Of a DNA stretch of 64,000 bases, positions 1 to 8,111 are shown piece after piece; within the stretch, counting starts at the first letter, position 1, and each line of letters begins with the position of its first letter. The stretch lies in NCBI RefSeq assembly GCF_011761945.1, contig NZ_JAASQV010000004.1, forward strand, positions 245,232 through 309,231, given 5' to 3'. This DNA comes from Sphingomonas leidyi. GTDB lineage: Bacteria > Pseudomonadota > Alphaproteobacteria > Sphingomonadales > Sphingomonadaceae. Under the pieces are notes generated by a model, which did no database searches, had not been told where the DNA came from, and saw nothing but the letters and a program-made list of their open reading frames with translations. The position numbers and the translations under genes were made by a program.

Positions 1-419
1 TCAATTCGATCTGGGACGCCAAGCAGCTGATCGAGGAGCAGCTGATCGACTATATCCGCGCGACCGTGGTGCATGCCGGCGGCATCACCCATCTGCGGCG
101 GGTGGCGGCGCTCGCCGATCTCTATCAGGTGCGCACCGGCTGCCATGGCGCGACCGACCTGTCGCCGGTGTGCATGGCGGCGGCGCTGCATTTCGGCCTG
201 TCGATCCCCAATTTCGGCATCCAGGAATATATGCGCCATTCGGAAGAGACGGACGCGGTCTTCCCCCATGCCTACCGCTTCGAACGGGGCCTGATGCATC
301 CGGGCGACAAGCCGGGCCTTGGCGTGGACATCGACGAGGTCCTCGCCGCGAAATACGAGTATAAGCGCGCCTATCTGCCAGTGAACCGGCTCGAGGACGG
401 GACGATGTTCAACTGGTGA
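1..419 (+). CDS. manD: Mannonate dehydratase (enolase superfamily), C-terminal part
   Basis: This is the 3' end of a gene that enters from the left edge; about 138 codons are visible and the frame is open to base 3. The protein belongs to the ManD/RspA branch of the enolase superfamily, which dehydrates D-mannonate to 2-keto-3-deoxygluconate in hexuronate breakdown. The tail is characteristic: VVHAGGITHLRR, then TGCHGATDLSPV and the ending YLPVNRLEDGTMFNW, all recalled as typical of this family. The metal-binding and most catalytic residues lie outside the window, so substrate specificity cannot be judged; some family members have very low activity and may be regulatory. A hairpin follows the stop. 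Confidence 0.85.
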   Translation, partial: NSIWDAKQLIEEQLIDYIRATVVHAGGITHLRRVAALADLYQVRTGCHGATDLSPVCMAAALHFGLSIPNFGIQEYMRHSEETDAVFPHAYRFERGLMHPGDKPGLGVDIDEVLAAKYEYKRAYLPVNRLEDGTMFNW

Positions 420-478
420 GCCGCTGCAGGCCCGCCGGGATCGCCTCGCGGCGCGGAAGGGTACGAAGTTGACGCCAT

Positions 479-499
479 GGGGGGCGGGTTTCGCCCTCC
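479..499. terminator. Hairpin downstream of manD
   Basis: An 8-bp GC-rich stem with one G-T pair and a 5-nt loop (GGTTT) lies 60 bases after the manD stop and between two convergent genes. There is no U-tract, so termination is only a suggestion. The remaining 200-bp gap to the convergent gene shows no convincing coding frame. Confidence 0.35.
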
Positions 500-618
500 C
501 GTGACGGTGCCCCTGGCTGGCCGGGGCGCGGGAGAAGGCGAGCGGCTGCCGCATCCGGCCCGCCAGGCATGCCCAGGGCGCGGCGCCCCATCCCGCTGGA
601 CGAGGCGCCGCGCCTTGC

Positions 619-2373
619 TCAGGCCCCTTCCGGACGGGACTTCGATCCGATCCTGGCCTGCGCCTCGGCCACGCGCGCAAAGGGTGCCATGTGGCGCTCC
701 GAATGCTCGAGGTCCTGCTGCCAGGCGCGAGTGATCGTCAGTGTCGCTTCACCGGCCGCGCGCCTGACGAGATCGCCCGGATCCTCCGCCAGGCCGCGCG
801 TCGCTGCGATCCGGCCGGTCTCGGCGAGCTGGTGCTGCGCCTCCGGCATGTCGGCATAGACTTGCTTGACCAGCTCGCCGAGCACCACGGCGTCGATGAA
901 CTCTTCCGGCGGGCAAGTGAGGCAAGGCCACGGACCCGGCCTGGGGATCGGATCCAGCTCGATCGCGACCAGGCGCAACGCGTCGCGATTGAAATGCCAG
1001 ACCCAGCACGGGCCGAGCGCGCGGCCGAGCAGAGTCTGCGCGGCAAGGCCGAGCGACACGGAATCGGCGAGCGGATGATATTCCTGCTGCCCGAAATAGC
1101 CGAACTGCTGGAGCTTGAGATAGCCGAGCGTCATCGCGTTGCGCCAGGCCGGCGAAGCCAGCCAGATGCCGACATTGACGAAATAGCGCATGACCTTCTC
1201 GAACGGCACCTTGTCCGGCGCCGCCTGCATGCCCACCAGGTTGATGTCGAGCCAATGGTGCCAGGTCGAATCGACGACGACACGGCCGAGGTCGATCTGC
1301 TGCCCGTCATAGACGGAAACGAGCGGAATCGTGCGGAAGTCCTGCTTGCCCTTGGCCAGCTTGAGCGGCGGGCTGGCCAGCGTGTTGCCGCGCGCGATCA
1401 CCTTGGGCAGCGGGCGCTTGCCGTTGACGGTGGGATAATGTTTCCCCGAATAGCCGCCGAACGCATATTCGGCATTGGCCTGGTTCTCGAGCCAGCTCTG
1501 CTCGGTCGGCTCGTAGCACGAGCCTTCGTGCGGATGGTCGGGGAAGACGTCGATCGGGCCATGGCTGGGGTGGCAGAAGATCGGGTGCGGCGCCTGGCGC
1601 TTGAACAGCCATCCCCCCGAACTGTACTCGGGCACCCAATGCACCGGCTGGGGCGTGGCGTCGCTCTGATTGTCGAAGAGGATCGTCGCCTGACCGGCAG
1701 CTTCCTGCGGCGTGGCGGGCTGGTTCGTATCAAAGCGGGTCGGGAGTTCCACCGTGGTGGTGCCCTGCGCGACCGTCCACCGCCGCATCGTGTTCACGCG
1801 CGGGATGCGCGAGCACATCGAGGCGCCGAGCGTGTGATGATCGCCCGTGGCGAACAGCCCGCCCTGCCGCTCGTTCATCCAGCGCGTCAGCGCCGCCAGC
1901 TCGGCATCGCTGGTGGGGTTGTACTTCGCCATCGCGAAGACCGAATCGATCGACGGGTTGAGGCTGTTGGGGTCGTTGTCCGGCCCGTTTCCGGGCTGCA
2001 GGCCGAAGCACCAGACCTGGTCATAGCGGTTCAGCACCGGGTCGCCGGGGCCGCCCTGATCGAAGCGGAAGCCGGTATATTTGAACTCGGCGGGTCCGGG
2101 CGAATCGCTGGTCGCGGCCACGCCATTGCGCGTCGCGAGCGTGACCGAGAAGGACGCGAAGCCGGCCGAGAAGCTGCGCAGATGCGCGATCGCCATACTG
2201 AGACCGAACAGGTTGGCGTCGCCCAGATCGGTCGGATCGGCAGCGGGCGTGATCCGGATGCCGCCATCGACGACGATCAGGATTCGCGTCCTCCGGAACC
2301 ACAGCTTGATGTGGCTCTCGAGGAACGCCGCGTCGACAATGCGGTTTTCGAGAAGCTTGTCTATTTCGAACAT
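619..2373 (-). CDS. Unrecognised 584-residue protein, possibly with a glutamine-amidotransferase-like fold
   Basis: I do not recognise this family. No signal peptide or membrane segment is visible, so it is probably cytoplasmic. Residues 30-37 (ILIVVDGG) and 117-124 (YDQVWCFG) look like core beta strands. They are followed by FATGDHHTLG at 174-183 and a His-rich stretch at 263-284 (HPIFCHPSHGPIDVFPDHPH). This order loosely recalls class I glutamine amidotransferase/ThuA-like domains, with the catalytic Cys position replaced; that is inference. A second motif, STWHHWLDINL, sits at 369-379. The gene starts 161 bases after the DUF1508 gene on the same strand. A relatively AT-rich upstream stretch with TATATA-like sequence may be its promoter, and GAGAAAG is a plausible ribosome binding site. 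Confidence 0.75.
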   Translation of the reverse strand: MFEIDKLLENRIVDAAFLESHIKLWFRRTRILIVVDGGIRITPAADPTDLGDANLFGLSMAIAHLRSFSAGFASFSVTLATRNGVAATSDSPGPAEFKYTGFRFDQGGPGDPVLNRYDQVWCFGLQPGNGPDNDPNSLNPSIDSVFAMAKYNPTSDAELAALTRWMNERQGGLFATGDHHTLGASMCSRIPRVNTMRRWTVAQGTTTVELPTRFDTNQPATPQEAAGQATILFDNQSDATPQPVHWVPEYSSGGWLFKRQAPHPIFCHPSHGPIDVFPDHPHEGSCYEPTEQSWLENQANAEYAFGGYSGKHYPTVNGKRPLPKVIARGNTLASPPLKLAKGKQDFRTIPLVSVYDGQQIDLGRVVVDSTWHHWLDINLVGMQAAPDKVPFEKVMRYFVNVGIWLASPAWRNAMTLGYLKLQQFGYFGQQEYHPLADSVSLGLAAQTLLGRALGPCWVWHFNRDALRLVAIELDPIPRPGPWPCLTCPPEEFIDAVVLGELVKQVYADMPEAQHQLAETGRIAATRGLAEDPGDLVRRAAGEATLTITRAWQQDLEHSERHMAPFARVAEAQARIGSKSRPEGA

Positions 2374-2472
2374 GGCGCATCTTTCTCTGAAAGAGTGGAT
2401 GCGACGCCGTTTTCTTTTGCGAAGAATTGGCGCGAATAACCATATATACTTCAGACGAGCCTATCCGCGCGC

Positions 2473-2494
2473 CCATGGCATTATCATGCCATGG
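2473..2494. promoter_or_regulatory. Inverted repeat CCATGGCA-N6-TGCCATGG
   Basis: A perfect 8-bp inverted repeat with a 6-nt AT-rich spacer lies between two minus-strand genes, about 100 bases upstream of the 584-residue protein and just after the DUF1508 stop. It could be an operator or a weak terminator; it has no U-run on either strand. Confidence 0.3.
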
Positions 2495-2533
2495 AACGCC
2501 CTCTCAACGCGATCTATGTCTGAATCGGATAGA

Positions 2534-2707
2534 TCAGCCTTCTTCGACCGGCGCGCCCGGGCCGTTCTTCAGGATCGATTCGATCGCGTTCTTCGCGCTC
2601 GCCTTGCTGGAATAGCCTTCGGTCCAGAAGATAATTTCGCTGTTATACTTGAACTTCGCGACATACTCGCCAGCCTTGTTCTGCTCGATCACGAACTTGT
2701 GTGCCAT
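2534..2707 (-). CDS. DUF1508 / YegP-family small protein
   Basis: A 57-residue protein starting MAHKFVIEQN. It reads as one YegP/DUF1508 unit: a short beta hairpin (FVIEQNKAGEYVAKFKYN), a turn containing SEIIFWTEGYSSKASAK, then a helix (NAIESILKN). Family members usually carry one or two such units and have no firmly known function. GGGAGAAAG lies just before the ATG as a ribosome binding site. The gene starts 34 bases after the stop of the FAD oxidoreductase gene on the same strand, so the two could share a transcript, although a small palindrome lies between them. Confidence 0.85.
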   Translation of the reverse strand: MAHKFVIEQNKAGEYVAKFKYNSEIIFWTEGYSSKASAKNAIESILKNGPGAPVEEG

Positions 2708-2730
2708 TGGCTTTCTCCCGAACTAGAACG

Positions 2731-2746
2731 GCTAACCCAGGTTAGC
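2731..2746. other. Small palindrome GCTAACC-CA-GGTTAGC
   Basis: A perfect 7-2-7 inverted repeat covers the stop codon of the FAD oxidoreductase gene and the start of the 34-bp gap before the DUF1508 gene. It might be a weak transcription attenuator or a protein binding site. Its small loop makes a stable RNA hairpin unlikely. Confidence 0.3.
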
Positions 2747-3821
2747 TGCCGAAACGTGCAGGCGAATAGGGGTCCGGGTCAATAGCCGCGACCGCGGGAT
2801 CGGGTGCGCCGCCGAGCAGCAGCGCCGAAGCGAGCCTGGCGGCGGCCGGCGCGGTCTGGATGCCGAAGCCGCCCTGGCCGGCGCACCAGAAGAATCCCGG
2901 CACATCCATGTCGAAGCCATAGACCGGCAGGCGATCGGGCGCGAAGGTCCTGAGGCCGGCCCATTTGTGCTCGAGCCTGTCCACCCGCCAGTCGACGACA
3001 TGCTCGAACCGGTCGATCGCCGTGGCCACGTCGATATCCTCCGGCTGCGCATCGCAGGGCGGCGTCGCGATCTCGTCGTGCGGGCTCAGCCAGATCCGCC
3101 CGCCCGCCTCCGGCTTCCAGTAGAAGCTGCCGCCGATATGCGCGACCATCGGGCTGCCGGGTGCAGGCGCCGGATCGGTCTTCAGCTGCATGATCGTGCG
3201 GCGATAGGGCCGAATGCCGAGCGGCCGCGCACCGGCCATCTCCGCCACCGGATCGGCCCAGGCGCCGGCGGCATTGACGAGAATGGCAGCCTCGAAGGCG
3301 CCGGCCCGGGTCTCGAGCTTCCATGCGCCGCCCTCGCGCCGCGCGGAAAGGAGCCCGGCATGCGTCCGCAATTCCGCCCCCGCCCGCTTCGCCGCGGCGA
3401 GCATGTCGCCGTGCAGGCCGCCGACATCGATATATTCGCAGCTCGGCTCGAGCACGCCGAGCGTCCATTCGGGGCGCAGGCCCGGGATCATCGCCCGCGG
3501 ATCGACCGGGCGCAGCGCCACCCCCGTGCCCTCGAACTCGGCGAGGAACGCCGCGATCGCCCCGGCCTCGTCCGCCCTGCCGATATGGACGGAGCCCATC
3601 GGCTCCAGATACTTTCCGAGCATCGGGCCCGATGCAGTGGTGAGCGGCTGGACGGCGGGCCCGCCATAGCTTTCGGACCAGAAGGCGGCCGAACGGCCCG
3701 TGGCATGATAGCCGGCGCGCTCCTCGGCCTCGAGCAGCAGCACGCGCGCATGGGGCGCGAGTTCGGCCGCGAGGCTGGCACCGGCGATGCCGGCACCCAC
3801 GATCGCTATGTCATGGGCCAT
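2742..3821 (-). CDS. FAD-dependent oxidoreductase, DAO family
   Basis: A 359-residue flavoprotein. The N-terminus DIAIVGAGIAGASLAAELA is a dinucleotide-binding GxGxxG motif with the acidic residue (LLLEAE) that binds the FAD ribose. The next segment, YHATGRSAAFWSESYGG, matches the conserved region of D-amino-acid oxidase/glycine oxidase-type enzymes, and WAGLRTFAPDRLPVYG plus GFFWCAGQGGFGIQTAP forms the C-terminal FAD contact region. The substrate is probably an amine or hydroxy acid but cannot be named. The start was chosen because MAHDIAIVGAG begins directly at the FAD fold. This ATG overlaps the stop of the upstream hydrolase by one base (TGATG), so the pair is probably translationally coupled. 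Confidence 0.85.
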   Translation of the reverse strand: MAHDIAIVGAGIAGASLAAELAPHARVLLLEAEERAGYHATGRSAAFWSESYGGPAVQPLTTASGPMLGKYLEPMGSVHIGRADEAGAIAAFLAEFEGTGVALRPVDPRAMIPGLRPEWTLGVLEPSCEYIDVGGLHGDMLAAAKRAGAELRTHAGLLSARREGGAWKLETRAGAFEAAILVNAAGAWADPVAEMAGARPLGIRPYRRTIMQLKTDPAPAPGSPMVAHIGGSFYWKPEAGGRIWLSPHDEIATPPCDAQPEDIDVATAIDRFEHVVDWRVDRLEHKWAGLRTFAPDRLPVYGFDMDVPGFFWCAGQGGFGIQTAPAAARLASALLLGGAPDPAVAAIDPDPYSPARFGS

Positions 3822-4765
3822 CAGCGCCGCTGGGCGCGGGCGGCGAGGAAGAGGTCGATCTCGCCGATCGCGCGGTTGCGGACCCGGTCTTCCTCGCGCA
3901 GGATCTCGTGCGCGCTTTCCTTGCCGAAGCTGACGATGCGGGCGTCGGGGAGCTTCGGCACGATCCGGAGCGCCGCCTTCGCATCGACGAGCCCATCCGC
4001 CTTGGCGACGAGGGCGAGCACCGGCACCGGCATTTTCCGAAGCTTCGGATTGCCCGCCAGCTCGCGCATCGACTTGAATGCCTGGATCAGCCAGCGCCAA
4101 CTCGGCGGGCCGGTCACGATCGCGGGATCGTGCTGCTGCCACCAGATCTCGTCGGCATAGCGATCCGGATCATGGGTGAGCAGGTTGGCGCGGGTCTCGG
4201 TGGTGTAGGGCTTCTCGTTGCTCTTCCAGGCCGGCCGGGTGCTGTCCCCCACGCCGCCCAGGATGCGCGCGGCCCGCTCGGCAAAGGGGCCCAGCGCGCT
4301 CTTCACGCCCAGCATCGGCGCGACAATCACCGCGGCATCGGGGCGGATCGCCCCTTCGACCAGCCCGCGCAGCACCAGGTGGCCGCCCATCGAATGGCCC
4401 ATCACCACATGCGGGCCGGGCGTCGCCGCCTCCCAGTCCGCATAAAAGGCGCGCAGGTCGGCGATGAAGCTGTCGAAGCTGTCGATATCGCCGCAATTGG
4501 CCGCGGCGGTGAGCCGGCCCGAGCCGCCTTGGCCCCGCCAGTCGAACGACGTGATCGCCCAGCCCTGGTCGTGCCAATGGTGGAAGGCCTCGAGATACTT
4601 CTCGAAGATGTCGCCCCGGCCGCCCTGGAACAGGATCGATCCGCGCGGCGTGGCGGCCTCGGCGGGCCAGGCGAAGGCGCGCAGCTGCCAGCCATCGGGA
4701 GCCGTCCAATGATGGACCTTGGCCCCGGCGGGGATGGTGCGGCGGATATCCGGGTTTTCACGCAT
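3821..4765 (-). CDS. Alpha/beta hydrolase, monoacylglycerol lipase / lysophospholipase-like
   Basis: A 314-residue serine hydrolase of the Hydrolase_4 type. The nucleophile elbow is GHSMGG at about residue 117; upstream are the strand SILFQGGRGDIFEKY and the segment SFDWRGQGGSGR, which is typical of monoacylglycerol lipase-like enzymes. The acid probably lies in ALVAKADGLVD and the catalytic His in GKESAHEILRE. No signal peptide is seen, so it should act in the cytoplasm on a monoester or lysolipid. It is the first gene of a two-gene unit with the FAD oxidoreductase and is divergent from cpaA, with 49 bases between the two starts. Confidence 0.85.
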   Translation of the reverse strand: MRENPDIRRTIPAGAKVHHWTAPDGWQLRAFAWPAEAATPRGSILFQGGRGDIFEKYLEAFHHWHDQGWAITSFDWRGQGGSGRLTAAANCGDIDSFDSFIADLRAFYADWEAATPGPHVVMGHSMGGHLVLRGLVEGAIRPDAAVIVAPMLGVKSALGPFAERAARILGGVGDSTRPAWKSNEKPYTTETRANLLTHDPDRYADEIWWQQHDPAIVTGPPSWRWLIQAFKSMRELAGNPKLRKMPVPVLALVAKADGLVDAKAALRIVPKLPDARIVSFGKESAHEILREEDRVRNRAIGEIDLFLAARAQRR

Positions 4766-4814
4766 GGGGCTTGGTTACGTTTTGATAAGCCGTCCCGTCT
4801 AGGACTTTGGCGAC

Positions 4815-5288
4815 ATGGGGGATGTGTACGTCACTTTGCTGCTCGTAGCACTTGCGCTGCTGCTCGTCTCGGCGGGCATCCAGGATGCGCGCACACGCGA
4901 GATCGCCAACTGGAAGAATGCCGCCATCGCATTGCTGGCGCCGCTCTGGTGGTGGGCGAACGGACTGGCGCTGTGGCCGGACGTGGCGATGCAAGCCGGC
5001 GTTGCCGCGCTCGTCTTCGCCTTCTTCCTCGGCGCGTTCGCGCTGGGGCAGATGGGCGGCGGCGACGTGAAGATGATCGGAGCGCTCGCGCTGTGGCTGC
5101 CGGTGCAGCCGCTGGTGTGGATGCTCGTGCTCATGTCGCTGATCGGCGGCGGCCTCACGCTCCTCATGGTGATCGAGAAGCGGTTGCGCCGCGACGCGGA
5201 GGGGCCGCTGGAGATCCCCTATGGCGTCGCCATCGCGATCGCCGCGCTGCTGGTTCTTCGCGAACCGATTTTTAACCAGTTCGGGTGA
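4815..5288 (+). CDS. cpaA: Prepilin peptidase of the Tad pilus (A24 family)
   Basis: A 157-residue polytopic membrane aspartyl protease that should cleave the Flp prepilin leader. The two family motifs are present: the first Asp in IQDARTREIANW near the N-terminus and the second in GQMGGGDVKM. The short size, lacking the large cytoplasmic methylase region of PilD, is normal for TadV/CpaA. About four membrane segments can be drawn. It is the first gene of the tad cluster, but a terminator-like hairpin separates it from cpaB by about 60 bases, so it may be transcribed partly on its own. Confidence 0.9.
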   Translation: MGDVYVTLLLVALALLLVSAGIQDARTREIANWKNAAIALLAPLWWWANGLALWPDVAMQAGVAALVFAFFLGAFALGQMGGGDVKMIGALALWLPVQPLVWMLVLMSLIGGGLTLLMVIEKRLRRDAEGPLEIPYGVAIAIAALLVLREPIFNQFG

Positions 5289-5296
5289 ATAATTAA

Positions 5297-5327
5297 CGCT
5301 GGCGCAACCACATACGCCGGCGCTTTT
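5297..5327 (+). terminator. Terminator-like hairpin between cpaA and cpaB
   Basis: CGCTGGCG and CGCCGGCG form an 8-bp stem (one G-T pair) around a 10-nt loop, followed by CTTTT. It ends 22 bases before the cpaB start. It looks like an intrinsic terminator or attenuator and would uncouple cpaA from the main tad operon; cpaB would then need a promoter inside or just upstream of this region. Confidence 0.5.
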
Positions 5328-5349
5328 GAGAAGGCTTGGGAATAGCGAA

Positions 5350-6381
5350 ATGGATGCACGCAAGCTGATCCTGCTCGTCGGCGCGCTCGTCGTGGCGGCC
5401 ATCACCGCGTTCATGGCGCGCAACCTGATGAGCGGCGCGCCCGCGCCCCAGGCCGGCGCCGTGCCCGCGGCCGTCCAGCCGCAGAACACCACCGAAGTGC
5501 TCGTCGCCAAGCGCGAGCTGCCGGTGGGCACCATCCTGGATGCCCAGTCGCTCGAATTCCGCCCCTGGCCCAAGGAACTGGTCGAGGGCGCCTATTACGT
5601 GCGCAGCGAATCGGACCCGGCCAAGCTGGTCGGCACCGTGGTGCGCTTCCCAATTCCCGCCGGCCAGCCGGTGACCCAGGGCGCGCTGGTGAAGCCCGGC
5701 GACCGCGGCTTCCTGGCGGCCGCGCTCGGCGCCGGCATGCGCGCGGTGACCGTGCCCGTCTCGACCCAGAGCGCGGTTGCGGGCTTCGTCTTCCCGGGCG
5801 ACCGCATCGACCTGATCCTCACCCAGTCGGTGAGCGGCGGCGGCGACGGTCCGGCGCTCAAGGCGTCCGAGACGGTGTTGCGCAACCTGCGCGTGCTCGC
5901 CACCGACCAGAAGACCGACAAGCAGACCGACGACAAGGGCAACACGATCGTCAACACCTATTCGACCGTCACGGTCGAGGCGACGCCCAAGATCGCCGAG
6001 AAGATCGCGGTGGCGCAGACCATCGGCACGCTCTCGCTCTCGCTGCGCTCGATCGCCGACAATCAGGGCGAGCTCGAGGACGCGATCGCGAACGGCGACG
6101 TCGAGGTGCCGAGCGACCCGAAGAAGGAAAAGGAAATGATCGCCAAGGTGGCGCGCACACCGCAGGACGGCGCGACCACCTTCGCCACCGGCGCCGACGT
6201 GTCGCGCTTCCAGCGCAGCACCGTGCCGACCAAGCCGCACGACATGGGCACGGCCGGCGCGCCCGGCGCTACGCCCGCGCCCGGCCAAAGCTTTCCCGGC
6301 GCCGCGACTCCGCGCGGCCCGGTCGTGACCGTCGTTCGCGGCAATGCCGAGACCGCCGTTGCTCTGGGGGGCAAGAACTGA
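5350..6381 (+). CDS. cpaB: Flp pilus assembly protein CpaB (RcpC)
   Basis: A 343-residue periplasmic protein anchored by one N-terminal membrane segment (LILLVGALVVAAITAFMA). It has the SAF-like domain (EVLVAKRELPVGTILDAQSLEF) and the RcpC/CpaB core with AVTVPVSTQSAVAGFVFPGDRIDLIL, both family hallmarks. CpaB works with the secretin to form the outer part of the Tad secretion channel. The C-terminal 60 residues are Pro/Ala-rich and poorly conserved. The start is placed at MDARKLIL; an earlier in-frame ATG at 5326 would add 8 residues but lies in the hairpin. cpaC begins one base after its stop. Confidence 0.92.
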   Translation: MDARKLILLVGALVVAAITAFMARNLMSGAPAPQAGAVPAAVQPQNTTEVLVAKRELPVGTILDAQSLEFRPWPKELVEGAYYVRSESDPAKLVGTVVRFPIPAGQPVTQGALVKPGDRGFLAAALGAGMRAVTVPVSTQSAVAGFVFPGDRIDLILTQSVSGGGDGPALKASETVLRNLRVLATDQKTDKQTDDKGNTIVNTYSTVTVEATPKIAEKIAVAQTIGTLSLSLRSIADNQGELEDAIANGDVEVPSDPKKEKEMIAKVARTPQDGATTFATGADVSRFQRSTVPTKPHDMGTAGAPGATPAPGQSFPGAATPRGPVVTVVRGNAETAVALGGKN

Positions 6382-6382
6382 A

Positions 6383-8107
6383 ATGACTCGCAAGCTTCTC
6401 CTGAAGCGCTCGCTCGCCGCGATCGTGTCGACCGCGCTGGTCGGCACGCCGGCGACCGGCTTCGCCCAGACCGCCAAGTCAAAGCGGCCCCACCCGGCAC
6501 GCACCAATGCGCCGGCCCGCACCAATGTGGGCGTCGCCAACCTGCCGCCGGGCACGCAGCGGCCGAGCGGCGAGATCCTGCTCTCGACCGGCCAGGGCGA
6601 GCTGATCACCCTTCCCGCCACCGTCGCCAACGTCTGGACTTCCAATCCGTCCGTCGCCGACATCTATGTGAACAATCCGCGCCAGATCCATCTGTTCGGC
6701 AAGGAGTTCGGCGAGGCGACGGTGTTCGCGACCAGCGCCTCGGGCGCGGTGGTCTTCTCCACCAATGTCCGCGTGGCGCAGAACATCACTTCGATCGACC
6801 GCATGGTGAAGGTGGCGATGCCCGATGCGGACGTCCAGGTAACCACGGTCGGCCAGATCGCGGTGCTCAACGGCACGGTGAAATCGCCGCAGGACAGCGA
6901 ACAGGCGCAGCGCCTGGTAACCGGGCTGCTCAACCCTGGCGTCAACGTCAACGACCCCAATGCGCAGGTCAAGATCGCGGTGATCAACCGCCTGCGGACC
7001 GCTACACCGCTGCAGGTGCAGCTGCAGGTGAAGTTCGCCGAAGTGAGCCGCAGCTTCGTCAAGAACATTGGCGTTAATTTCAGCACTAAGGACTCGACCG
7101 GGGGCTTCCAGTTCGGCCTGGCCCAGGGCCGCAGCCCGGGCTCGTTCTCGGCGGCGGACCTCGCCAAATATCCGACCGCGACGATGACGCAGAACGGCGT
7201 CACCATCACCGGCGCCTATGATCCCTCCACGGGCAGGTTCGTCAATCCGCGCGCCAGCGGCCTGGCCGACATCACCCGCGGCTCCGACAACGCCACCATG
7301 GGCCTGGCGGGCAAGCTGTTCGGCCTCGACGTGCTTTCCGCCATCGATCTCGGCGAGACGATCGGCCAGGTGACCACGCTCGCCAATCCGAACCTCACCG
7401 CGCTTTCGGGCGAGACGGCGAACTTCCTCGCCGGCGGCGAGATCCCGATCCCGGTCGCGCAGGGCCTGGGCACCACCACGGTGGAATACAAGCAGTACGG
7501 CATCAGCCTGGCCTTCACGCCGACGGTGCTGGCCGATGGCCGCATCTCGCTGCGCGTACGCCCCGAAGTGTCGCAGCTGACTTCGGCCGGCGCGGTGCAG
7601 CTGAACGGCGTCACCATCCCCGCGCTCAGCACGCGCCGCAGCGAGACCACGGTCGAGCTCGGCTCGGGCGAAAGCATGGTGGTGGGCGGACTGCTGCAGA
7701 ATTCGCAGAACAATTCGATCACCAAGACACCGGGCCTGGGCGACGTGCCGATCCTGGGCGCGCTGTTCCGCTCCAACGCCTTCCAGCGCCAGGAGACCGA
7801 GCTGGTGATCGTGATCACCCCCTATCTGGTGAAGCCGGTCAACGCCAATCAGATCGTCCTGCCGACCGACGGCTACAAGGCGCCGAACGATTTCGACCGC
7901 GTCTTCATGGGCGCGCTCTCCAGCCGCGACAAGAATGGCGAGCGCCCCAAGCCGAGCATGGCGCCGGCGGACGGCCAGCCTTCAGTGGGCGCCTATTCGC
8001 CTGCCCCGGCCGGCCAGGCGACCGCGCCCGCCCAGATGGCGCCCGCCCCGCAACCCAACCGCAAGCAGAAGAAGGGCGGCTCCGCGGCCCCCGGCTTCGG
8101 CTTCTGA
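6383..8107 (+). CDS. cpaC: Tad pilus outer-membrane secretin CpaC (RcpA)
   Basis: A 574-residue secretin subunit. A signal peptide (LLLKRSLAAIVSTALVGTPATGFAQ) is followed by the N-terminal pilus-secretin domain (EILLSTGQGELITLPATVANVW), a BON-like segment (VGQIAVLNGTVKSPQDSEQAQ) and the secretin C-domain with VELGSGESMVVGGLL and GLGDVPILGALFRS, ending in TELVIVITPYLVKP. It would form the gated outer-membrane ring through which the Flp pilus leaves the cell. The C-terminal 90 residues are Pro/Ala-rich. It is the central gene of the operon, one base after cpaB and four before cpaD. Confidence 0.95.
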   Translation: MTRKLLLKRSLAAIVSTALVGTPATGFAQTAKSKRPHPARTNAPARTNVGVANLPPGTQRPSGEILLSTGQGELITLPATVANVWTSNPSVADIYVNNPRQIHLFGKEFGEATVFATSASGAVVFSTNVRVAQNITSIDRMVKVAMPDADVQVTTVGQIAVLNGTVKSPQDSEQAQRLVTGLLNPGVNVNDPNAQVKIAVINRLRTATPLQVQLQVKFAEVSRSFVKNIGVNFSTKDSTGGFQFGLAQGRSPGSFSAADLAKYPTATMTQNGVTITGAYDPSTGRFVNPRASGLADITRGSDNATMGLAGKLFGLDVLSAIDLGETIGQVTTLANPNLTALSGETANFLAGGEIPIPVAQGLGTTTVEYKQYGISLAFTPTVLADGRISLRVRPEVSQLTSAGAVQLNGVTIPALSTRRSETTVELGSGESMVVGGLLQNSQNNSITKTPGLGDVPILGALFRSNAFQRQETELVIVITPYLVKPVNANQIVLPTDGYKAPNDFDRVFMGALSSRDKNGERPKPSMAPADGQPSVGAYSPAPAGQATAPAQMAPAPQPNRKQKKGGSAAPGFGF

Positions 8108-8111
8108 CCCG

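Noticed and set aside
477..734. Small plus-strand frame in the gap after manD
   Set aside because: Arg/Pro-rich with no ribosome binding site, and it runs into the 3' end of the convergent gene.
691..2439. Full-length plus-strand reading frame opposite the 584-residue protein
   Set aside because: It mirrors the minus-strand codon periodicity and has an Arg/Glu/Asp-heavy, low-information sequence, a typical shadow in GC-rich DNA.
5272..5297. Two TTAAC half-sites before cpaB as a CtrA binding site
   Set aside because: The half-sites are about 17 bases apart rather than the 7 expected for a full CtrA box, so this is only coincidental.
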